Assembly: GCA_963070105.1 (NCBI GenBank)
Contig: OY718808.1
Coordinates: 4,317,738-4,381,737, forward strand
Origin: Litomosoides sigmodontis
Lineage: Eukaryota > Nematoda > Chromadorea > Rhabditida > Onchocercidae
Direction of reading: 5' to 3'
Length of the DNA stretch: 64,000 bases
Shown here: positions 50,701 through 61,276 of the stretch, one piece after another
Layout of the letters: the number at the start of each line of letters is the position of its first letter
How positions within the stretch are numbered: the first letter of the stretch is position 1
Made by a program: the position numbers and the translations under genes
Notes under the pieces: generated by a model
Seen by the model: only the letters and a program-made list of their open reading frames with translations
Databases searched by the model: none
Told to the model about the DNA's origin: nothing

Positions 50701-52772
50701 TGAAAATTTATTTGCTTAAACGCTATAGCACACGCGACGATTACTGATTGATTGGCTAATTGACGTGAACTGATCAGGAATGTTTGAGGAATTAGGCGAC
50801 TGTCTGGAAACGTTGAATAAAAGGCTAGCTGTGAGATAGCAAACAGATGATAGCAATGAAGTACACTGACGTAACGATTTTTCGAAACGTCAAATATTGA
50901 TTACTACGTCTGTTCGGCTAACTGAGCTTCCGTAGCAAACGTTCACAACAAATATTTTTGTTGTTGTGAAATGAGTTTCAGAAGTTGCTCCTCAACATTG
51001 GCTTCAACATTTTCAAACGGTGGACGAAATCCGGAAACTGGCGTAGCGACAACGGACCTGTACAGTCGTTGTACGAGATCGCATAGCGGAACATCGGCAG
51101 CGGCACCGGAAGCAGCCGGTGTTTTTGCTTTGGCATTGGAAGCGAATCCGCTGCTCACGTGGTGCTACAACATGTTCTTTTCCTTTTTCGTCCATTTAAA
51201 ATTTTTGAAATACATAAAAGTGAAATTTCACGAAATTTTCTGCAATAGTTTAATTTTAGAAGCATTCTACTTCTTTTTTCTGCAAAATACATTCATTTCA
51301 TTTGGGGAAAAATTTTTCAAAACGTTTTAGGCGTGATTTACAACATCTAACTGTGCTAACATCAACACGAAATTCACTATTTGATGGACGATGCAGGGAT
51401 TTGCCAGATCTTGGCATCGAAGTAAAATTTTGAAAATTTGCCTCACTGAAGAATTAAGCTAACTCAATTAATAAATAGAATATAAAATCTTTGTGACTAA
51501 TTATACATCAAATAGAGTGCCATTTTGTTATCGATAATTTAATTCAATTTATCAAACAAACAGTAACAAAGCAACGGTAATAGTAATAATACATTAGTAG
51601 TGCTAGCGACTTCGCTCGTTGATTTCAGGAAGAGAAGGGAATTGCTAGGAAGGATGTGGACAATTGCACTCACTTTGAGTGGACGATGAACGGCGTTGGA
51701 TTGGAATTCAATCATTTGTTCGGCTTTGGGGTGCTAGACGCGGCTGAAATGGTCATGCTAGCAATGGTTTGGAAAACAGCGCCACCAAGATTTCATTGTG
51801 AAGCGGGCACCATTGCAACGGCGCAGTAATGAATTTCTTCACATTAAATTTTATTTCAATCATTTCAATTACGATTGTTGAATGCACTTTAAGCAATTTC
51901 AATGTAACTTGCTTATTGAAATATTCTAGCGAAATTCCACCAACTGGAAATCTTGTACTGGAATTGATGACTGATGCATGTATGGGAACAGCAACAGAAG
52001 TGAACTATTTGGAACACGTACAAGCAGTTGTTACTTTGAATAGCAGCCGACGTGGTGATACTACACTTTACCTCGTCTCTCCCTCCGGCACACAGTGCGT
52101 TGATCTTTTTCCTTTCAGAAAATATTCGCCAGAGGAAATTTATTAAAAGAGAGAAATTAATTAACAAATAAGCATAATGCTTTGTGAAATTCCAAACTGT
52201 TTTGTTGAAAACAAGGAAATACAAATCAAAATTTGCAGTAAGAAAATGAGATTGAGTAAGTAGTATAGAAGTATCTTTTGTCCGCTTTTGAAGTGGTCAA
52301 ATTTTTCTAGTTTTTTGAAATAATTCTGCAGAACGATGATTCTATCTCGACGTCCAAAAGACAATGATAATAAGAATGGATTCATGAATTGGCCATTTAT
52401 GACTACGCATACTTGGGGTGAGAATCCACGTGGCAAATGGCGTTTGATTGCCCGATTTCAGGTAAATTTCGAAAGATTAAAATTTGAGCATTTTCGTTCA
52501 AGATTCTGGAAATTACTATTTCAGAATCAGGTCACTTCTTACTTCTCATAGTTTGCATTCACATGTATTATATTTTTTTCTCATTTCAAATGAATTTCCT
52601 AATTGGCTTGTAGGGTGGTGAGAAGAATCATGGCATGGTGAAGAAGTTCACGCTTATACTTCATGGAACCAAAGATCCACCGTATGCTGGTATTGAGCCT
52701 CTTCAAGGTCACGTGAACAGTAAATTGAAAGTGGTACAGAAGGCGCATAAACGTGCTTCATTTCGCCGCTGA
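47735..52772 (+). CDS. egl-3: Prohormone convertase 2 (PC2/EGL-3)
   Basis: Fifteen exons: 47735-47917, 48393-48497, 48692-48744, 48932-49019, 49214-49360, 49555-49643, 49879-49999, 50272-50403, 50549-50697, 50982-51161, 51331-51421, 51629-51825, 51930-52094, 52332-52461 and 52614-52772; 662 residues, close to the usual length. It is a subtilisin/kexin-family serine protease of the regulated secretory pathway that cuts neuropeptide precursors after dibasic sites. Seen: signal peptide (hydrophobic [12 protein letters not shown]), propeptide with secondary site ARTKR83 and primary site RVKR111, catalytic Asp178 (IMDDGID), His219 (NSHGTR) and Ser394 ([10 protein letters not shown]). Asp321 in WASGDGG replaces the oxyanion Asn of other convertases, which identifies PC2. 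The P domain has SRRGDT, and a basic tail follows. Folding normally needs the 7B2 chaperone (sbt-1), not in this window. Confidence 0.97.
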
Positions 52773-52840
52773 CGTTGTTAAAATGACCAAGCTAACTTAG
52801 CATTTGTAAAGCAAATCCTTGAAAGATTGAGGATTCCTTC

Positions 52841-53097
52841 AATAAAAGCTTAGCGCGGAAATGCTCAATGATTGCATAATGATGACCAATGAGAAGGATG
52901 AAAGACGGGAAGGAGCGGGGAGCAGGGGAGCGGGGGAGCGGAACCATTTAAATAATGGATGTGTAAACTTTTCAAATAACACAGAAGGCAGCACAATCAT
53001 CAAATTTGATTTATAAGTTAATATTACAGTAGTAATTGTATCGTCCCCAGTTTATTTACCTCCTTAATTGGACCATAATAAATCAATTTTGAATAAA
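52841..53097 (+). terminator. egl-3: Alternative poly(A) signals of egl-3
   Basis: AATAAA occurs at 52841-52846, 69 bases after the stop, and again at 53077-53082 and 53092-53097. A G-rich block lies between the near and far signals. Two 3' UTR lengths are therefore possible. Confidence 0.55.
52912..52942 (+). other. G-rich block with quadruplex potential
   Basis: Four closely spaced G runs (GGGG, GGGG, GGGGG, and a final GG) separated by AGC or AGCA. On RNA or the plus DNA strand this could form at least a two-layer quadruplex. It stands out in an AT-rich region. Confidence 0.6.
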
Positions 53098-53109
53098 CGA
53101 ACACATTTT

Positions 53110-55020
53110 CGAAATTTCGTTTCTTCTTCAATGAACTAATTAAAACCCTCATCTTTCTAATCTCTGTGCACTAGTTTGAATGTCACTAATTTTCAACAAA
53201 TAGATCGATGTAAAATTCCGTGAAATGAAATTATTAATCAATTATCTCTCTAAAGTCTTGATATTCATTCCATTCAAGTATGTCTATCCTCAATTTCAAT
53301 TTACGTCTAAAAGCAAAATCAGAATGGAACGTAATTCTATGGTGGAGAAAATTTGCAAATTGTACACAAAAATAAAGTATTATTTTTTACTTTTTATCTA
53401 TCTCTCGCTCTCTCTTCTTCCCTCTCTTTCTTCCCTTCTCTCTTAAGTTTCAAATATGTTTAATGGAAATGATCAAAAGAAGCAGTAAATGAGTAAGAAG
53501 GCTTGATATCGTCCCACTTGCAATCAATAAATAATCGCTAACTGTAGAACAAGATGGAGCTATCGATCGCTTAACAAAATAGACGATCAGATGTAGCGCT
53601 ACCTCTTTGATAACTAATTATCAGTTTCTATAAAATTATCAAATTAAAACAGTTGCTGATTATGCATTATCACTGAGCTTTGGAGCAGCTAATTGTGATG
53701 ATAATCCACTGATTCACTGATATCTTTGTGATAATACAATGAAGAGCCATTTAGCAATTCAGCCTAATTGTTTCAACCACTGATGATCAGATCACTAATT
53801 TATTTGAATAAAAATTTTTATGAAATTGAACTCGCGATGAGTACACTCACTCCTGCATTCTTCAACTGACAACCATGCGCAGCAAGCAAACATTTGCAAA
53901 CAAATTTATATTTGAATGAAGTTGACTACTGATAAAGCTGTGAAACAGGTTGGTATTCGAGTACTGATATTGGAACAAATTGGAGTACTACAGCAATGAG
54001 AGCTGGTATTCTGCGTAAGACTAAAATTATTTCTCACGTAAGTCTAATCACTTGATCTGTAATACTCAAAACCACTTTAACACTCTTTCGTTTACTCTTT
54101 CTTTCTTTTTCACAAAATGCCAATTATCACATCACTCATCCGACAAGATTTCTTGCTGGAAAAATTCGCTTATTATTATTACTGTTATTGCTATTCAGAA
54201 AACAAACAAAGGCTCAGTTGAGATGGGATGAATGCAACAGCAAACTTCAAATTTAAATTTTCACATTTCAAAATGGGTTATAAAAGGTATTAAAATTTCA
54301 AAGTGATACGTCTGAGAACGAAGGGAAGGAATGGAATTTTCCTGAAAGTGATTCACTCATTGCACTCCTTCCCCCACTTCTCTATGTTTAACAGCTAACC
54401 TCTCAGTATATCTCATTATCTCTTCCTCCTCCCATTCAAACCATAACTATCTCACTTCCTCACACGCTATCCCGTTATTAACGAGCACACCTCAATATCA
54501 AACATTTTACACATTTGCAGATTTAGACATCACTTAATCTCTTTACTCACTCGTCGCCCTGTTCACTTCTACGTCAACTCTTCCCCCGTCATTACACATC
54601 ACGTAGTCTAATTATCGCTAATGTTATATCAGCCGTCGTGTGCGTACGTGTGACGTAGCAGTCACATCACGATTTGCTATTATGTACATAAATAACATGA
54701 CATAGAGTTATTAATGTTACATACGTGCGTAGCAACTACTAACCCATCGTAGTACACAGTCATGCTTATCAGGTATTAGTCACGCTACGGCTCAACGTTG
54801 CCTACGTGTAGCATAATGTACACTTACTACAGCGAGACACTTAGACGTACACTTATGACGTATAAATTATGCAGTTATTACTAGTGTTCTACACGTACGT
54901 AGCAACTACTAACGCACCGTACTCTATTACATTTTGTTTTTTAATGCTTTCTTGAAAATTAAAAAACATTTCCATCCATTTTTCATGTACGTAATTGATT
55001 GTTTCACCTCTGCTTGGGTG
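53110..55020. other. Non-coding region after egl-3
   Basis: No gene is supported. It holds CT tracts near 53398-53443, one isolated exon-like frame (53949-54037) and an ACGT-rich stretch with a repeated 15-mer at 54590-54920. Confidence 0.55.
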
Positions 55021-55026
55021 TGGGCG

Positions 55027-55201
<175 letters not shown>

Positions 55202-55209
55202 TTCATGTA

Positions 55210-57382
55210 CACTGCAAAGATCAATGAACGTGTAATATTTGTAAATATTTTAAAACATTTTTCAACTCAATGATTCATTGTTGTTTTTCTATTTTGAAAT
55301 ATTATAATTTTATATGTGAAATACAACAATGAATGAATAGTTCTTTGTTTTTGATCGCACAACGGTGTGGCATCATTGAAGATTAGGAGCCTTCCACGCC
55401 TTTTCACGTACTACAGGAAACTCGTTTATTTCACTCGGATAATGAAAATGTCTAACTCACAAAGATCAAAAATGTCTAATTTAGTGATTGAAGAAACTGT
55501 CACTCTGGCAGCAAGTCTGTACATGAAAAATTCATCCTCTTCCTGTTAAATTATTTCAAAATTGCTACCAAAATCAAACTTGTACTAAAATTTATCATAT
55601 TTTAGTAAATTTGTTATTAACTTAATTTTCCGAGCAAGAAATTCGCCAATATTTTTCTTTCTTTTTATAATTCACGTTTAATAAATTTTCCACTTATTTT
55701 GTTGTTTATTTTAAATTTTGATTTTATTCGTTTTATTTTCAATTAAATTTTCACCGAAATGATGCGCATTGTTGTCCATGACTTTTAAATTAATTAATTG
55801 TAGTATCGATACACTTTTTGCTTTAGTAGTAAATTGTTAGTGAAATTTATGTGATACATTTAAAACACATTAAATTAAAGTAAATAATTCCTCATCGCTC
55901 GCATTATTTGAGAAAGAAACAAACAAGCAAATTGTCAGCAATTTGCTAATTTTCTTTTTTTTTTCTATTAAAGTGTGATACGTACGCTTGAAGTGATAGA
56001 AATGTATGGATTGATTTGACGTGTGATGTACGCTTATGGGAAAGTGCTTAGTTGCAACTTTTTTTTTTGCATATTTTCTCATTGAAATTAATTCGTACAT
56101 TTACTTATCATAACACTTCGTAAAAAGGCCTGAAAAAAATTTACTGAGAATTTTTGTTGTTTTCATTTATTCATTATGCAAACATATTCTCCGATATTTT
56201 GCTGAACGTTTGTAGCAATATTATTGAATTTTCAATTGAATGAAATTTTTGTGAAAATATTGCAAAAGATGTTTTACAAAATAATTTATGATAGAAATTT
56301 GAAAAAAAAGCAAAATTTCTTTTTTTTACTAACTTAATATACATATGTATATGTGAATTCAAATTTAGATGTTAGCATCTAAGAAACAAATTTCGTTTTT
56401 TTTCCAAAATTTTTTGTTTTTTTTGCGTGCGTGAGATGAGGAGGAGGAAGAGGAAGAGGAGGAGGGGGCGGGAGAAGAGAGGGAAGGGAAGAGAGTGGAA
56501 AAAGAAATTTCCACAGGAAACGATAAATCAATGGAAGCAAATCCTGGATGCATCGAACCTGTTCGGCGATAACTGTAAAATTAACCAGCTCCTTTGATCT
56601 TCCATCTTCTCATGTGAGAAACCTGTTCAGTGTAATAAACTCACGCAAAAATGCTTCCCCGAGAAGAAGCGTCGTCGTCTACGGTCCAAATCTTTTCAAA
56701 TAACGAAACGTTATTTCCTACTTCTTTTCAAGATATGTGTACTGTCTGTCTGTGTGTGTGTGTCTGTGTGTGTGTATTTCATTGATTGATAAAAGGGAAT
56801 GAAATATCTGAGAAAATGTCTAGATCTGTGAAGAGAGAAGAATTTTGCTAGCTGTGGTCATACTACCGTTGTAGACCGTTTGCAAATCATTCCCAAACTG
56901 TGTTGAAACGAAAGGATCAGATGAAGGATGGTGTTGCATGAGCAGTGCCGTATAACTGTAGTAGTGGTAGTGGTAGTAAATTTAAAATGGGAATTTTTGA
57001 ATATTATTGTTTTATCAATTGTTTCTTAATGGGTATATTAAAGTGGAGGAAGAGTTGCAACTGTGCAATTTCTCCTTTTAGCGTACTCGTTTTTTTTTTC
57101 GTTGTTGTTGAAATGAGAAAAACGTCGTTCATTCATTGCCCATCGCTTCACGAAATTCCTTCCACTCTTTCCTTGCTCAGTTGCTTTTTTTGCATTTCAA
57201 TCATTTTGCATTGTTACACAATTAAACGGCGACATCGGTCGTTGGTAGTGAAACGACGACCGACCGCAACCATGGCGACATCTGTTTTCTTGCGTTACTG
57301 ATCAAAATTAGCTGAAAGATCGGTTGGTTGGTATGAGTGGTGGCATCGGAGGTTTTCATTGATAGTGAAGGGAAGGAAGGAC

Positions 57383-57385
<3 letters not shown>
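55210..57385. other. Non-coding stretch
   Basis: AT-rich, with a GA-rich run near 56436-56500 and a GT run near 56753-56775. No exon is recognised. Confidence 0.6.

Positions 57386-57416
<31 letters not shown>
57386..57416. repeat. (GA)n microsatellite
   Basis: About 14 GA units within a larger purine-rich block. Confidence 0.9.
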
Positions 57417-57418
<2 letters not shown>

Positions 57419-58013
57419 AAGGAGAGATGAAGGTTGACGAAGATGGTGGTGGAAGCATAAATAAATTGTGGATTATTAGCATCGATCGAACCGATGGAAG
57501 AAAGGAGCATTTTACAGATGGATGGATCGAGCAGAGAGTGGATGGGCGCTACGTAAGCCATTCTGCGCTTACTTCGTGAAGCTTTAACTCATCGAGATTA
57601 CTATCATTCAGTTACATATAATATGCACTATTTAGTTATTGTTTGCAATACTGAAATTGTTTGTTCCCTCCTTTTAAGGCCCTTTTCCTCCTGCAACTCT
57701 ATTTGGAGAGATTTTGTTTTTCTTTCTACTAAGTTACTACTGGGTTAGTGATAAATTCCATCTGCTATTCTCGTTCACATTTCCTTTCATCCCCTCTCAC
57801 TCTCTCTCCTCCTCTGTCTTTCGCTCTCTCTCATTCGAATAATTATGTAATGAAAACTGATTAACAATAACAATCCAGCGACAAATGCACTTCTCATGCA
57901 ATCATTCTTTCGAATGATCAAAATGGAATGAGAAATGAGGAAAGCACTCATAAAAACTTTTTTTTTGCTTCTAATAGCCCTCGCTCTGATCCTTTTCGTT
58001 TTCGCCTCCCTTC

Positions 58014-58034
58014 TCTCTCTCTCTCTCTCTCTCT
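58014..58034. repeat. (CT)n microsatellite
   Basis: About ten CT units. Arg/Glu and Ser/Leu frames on either strand around it are artefacts. Confidence 0.9.
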
Positions 58035-58330
58035 CCTGCTCCTTCGCGAATTTTCCAGCCATCTCGCAATGTACATCGAGGAGGGAGGGAGGACGGGATT
58101 GGTGGCAAAGTGGCAGCGGTACATTTTGCGCTTCTTCTCCCTCAATTTTACGTTCATTTTATGTTCGGACTTCTGCGCATTACACCTCCCTAATTTCATC
58201 TTTTAAGCATTTTCAACAATTTCTAGATGTTGAAATTGTGTATGCCACCGTTATCTATTTGTCCACAAATTTTAAATCGTTATTTGAAGAATTTTTCTTT
58301 CTTTTTTGCAAATGTCAAACAATTTTCATT

Positions 58331-58375
58331 TCAGTTAGAGCTTAGCGTTTTTCATTGTCAGTTAGAGCTTAGCGT
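58331..58375. repeat. 18-bp direct repeat
   Basis: TCAGTTAGAGCTTAGCGT occurs at 58331-58348 and again at 58358-58375, 27 bases apart start to start. Confidence 0.9.
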
Positions 58376-61276
58376 AGGAAGATGAAAGCGCGTGAGATCT
58401 CTCGAACTTCCTTGGTGATATTACAGGAATGATAAAATTGCATTTTAATTTGGCTCTTATCAAAATTCAGAATGTGAAAATGAGAAGGATTAGTTTTGAA
58501 AATGTAATTTAGTTTCGTAAAATATTTAGAATTTTGGAATAACTTAGAGTAAAATACTTTGATTTACAATTGTTGTAGCTTAACAAAATGGTAGAGCTTT
58601 AATTTTACTTCCAAGTGATCAGATAGATAATCTTATCGCTCCAATTATCACAAATGCATTCCAATGCGTCAAACAGGTGAGGTAATGAATCTTGCAAGCA
58701 GTGCAATAATAGTATAATTATCATTCTTATGGTGGAATTAATTAAGCTCTCAATTTTTTTTGTTTTTTGCAAGTGCTACTAGTTTTTGCTAATTACATCT
58801 TAGCATCACAACTCTAACCTAAACCACCATTTAGTTGCCAGAAATTTCTGGAACAAATAAAAGTTAATAATTGCTATTTCATATTTGCATTTATCAGATA
58901 ACAATCACAAGATGATTATGATCTGATAAATGCACCAGAAATCATGTTTTCCCACTCTTTCCCCACGGTATTACATTATGAGGAAATAAAATAACAACCA
59001 ACCACTTCCTCTATCCATCCCTACGAGAATGAAGTAAATTTGTTTTCAAAAAAAAAAAGCCTCCATTGATTAATTCAACAATTCCTATATCAAAATACAT
59101 TGTGATCATCAGCGGCTTTATCTTTCATCATTCACTCACTGATTTATTATAGCACAATTCATTCATTAGCTATGTTCATAACTGTTTGCTTAGTTGTTCT
59201 CTCCTTTTCTCTCTCTTTGAAATTCTTGTTTGATATTTTCAAAAATTTTTTTCATTCATTGTTCATTTGTATGGAAATAAATATGTTGTAGAAATCAAAG
59301 CGTACATGCGTTTTAAGATAATTTTTAGGTTTAATTAATAATCATTCATTTCAAGCTTAATAAAGTAGACGAGATTTGCTCACTGTAAAACTTGATGTAA
59401 GTGACCATGACATTTGTAGAAGGTCAAAATACAAACCTGTTGAACAGGGGGCTCTCAGAGATCACAATTTCGTTACGGAAGGCCTGTGCGTCTTGTGGAT
59501 GCACTAGGACACGGCTTTTGCCGTGGTATAATATCGGATTGAAATAACTGCTTCCCACTCACCACAAATGTTACGAATCGTAAATTGTAAGCAATTCGTT
59601 TTGCGACTAAACAATAAGACTAAACTTTAGTAGCTGTAATTAGACAGAATTATTGCAAAGAATGCAATTACTGTTTGTGAAAATTTTTCATTGCGATCAA
59701 TATCGATTGATTGAAAGTCTTTGCTTTTCGTTCATCTTTCTCAGAGGTCAGTTAGTTAGCTTAGCAAATCCCACAAATTTACTGTAATTTCATCAGTATT
59801 CTTCGAGGGAAAAGAAAAATTAATCCTTCTTCACTGATTGAATATTTAAATATTTTCTTTCTTCCTTGATATTTAAGCATACTGCGTACTTTTGTTTTTG
59901 CTTCTGTTTCTATTCAATCTAAGCAGTCTTCGCTGTACAGTGATTTGAGCCATGAAGACAGGATGGTATACCATTGTTGAATTGTGTTAGGCTTAGTTTG
60001 ACTATTAAAAATTTGTGATAATTTTTATTTCATAAATGTTACGCATAACATTATGTAGGATTTCCAAATGAGAAATAGCAGTGATTGATATTTTTTGCAA
60101 TTTGCAACTTTTTCATAAAACTTTTTTTCTATTTTCATACTATAAATTTTTTTTCAATCATTAAATTTTCTGTTAATGAAGAAAAATTCCACTGAAAAAT
60201 TCAAGCTAAAAGTAAACAAAGAATTTATTTCTATTATTTAATGAGTTGAAAAAGGAAGGAAGAAATGGTTAGCTGATCCTCGTACTCTGTTTTATGCGCT
60301 CAAATATGTGTGGCATAAAATTGCGTTCGAAAACTGGAAGAATTTCACCACAAATTGTTCTCTTCTTTTCTATCGAAGGCGATTAAACTTGCTTCAAAGC
60401 TGATTTCCAAGCATTTTAAAGTAGAATGCAATAAAAAAAACACGTTTTCAAAGATTATACATGCATTTGTATATATTATACATATATCCATCATCTGTGG
60501 CAATTAAAATTAATTTCTACCTGTTTCATCAAAAATCAAACGATACGTTTGGAAATGATATTTTGTGGTGTATTTGTCAAAAATTTAACGCATCAACTAA
60601 TTATCATCACACTGTCATACCTTCACCTTTCACTATAACTCTTTTCTTTGCCTTTTCAAACAAAATTTTATGTTATCATTTAGTTACATTGTAAAAGTGC
60701 TCGTTAATTGACCTTTCAGCAGTCTCCTCTAATTTATTTCATTTCTTGTTTGTTTTTTTACAAATGAAACTTCACTGAATTCACAAATGAGCTGTACTGG
60801 GTGTTTACTTCTGAGATCTGGGGTTGCTGGAGAAAGTTTAATTGCTATAGATAATTAAGCATTCAGGTGTAATTGAATGTGCATTTTTTGATAATCTTTA
60901 AGCGGTAAATTAATTAGAAAATGAATTATAAATGGATTTATTATTGACGATGCTATCTGATTGACTGTCTGCTTATTTGGATATATTATTTATTCGTCCA
61001 GTGATGATCAAATAGACATTCCAAGTGTAGCCTTCTGCGTAACTGTCTTTTTCTTGAAATTAATTTCAAAGTGAAGTATGTATACATTTAATGCATCACG
61101 TCACTAAGTGATGATGTAGATAAATTAAAAGCTTCTTTTATGCAAATAGCACTTCACAATTCCCTTTCCTTTCATTCAATTTGCACTTACCTTCTAAAGC
61201 AGGCGCACACTTACACTGTTGTGTGTTTCATTTCAAACTTTTTAAAAAAAAATGAAATGATTTGATAGAGTGAGGT
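58376..61276. other. Intergenic region upstream of the transporter gene
   Basis: AT-rich, without a supported exon. A compact group of three hairpins lies at 59436-59525. The transporter promoter should be near the 3' end. Confidence 0.55.

Noticed and set aside
55367..55549. 60-residue frame with basic start
   Set aside because: No ATG at the given start, no splice context that leads anywhere, no similarity recognised.
57787..58345. Arg/Glu-rich and Ser/Leu-rich frames on both strands
   Set aside because: Low-complexity translation of CT/GA tracts.
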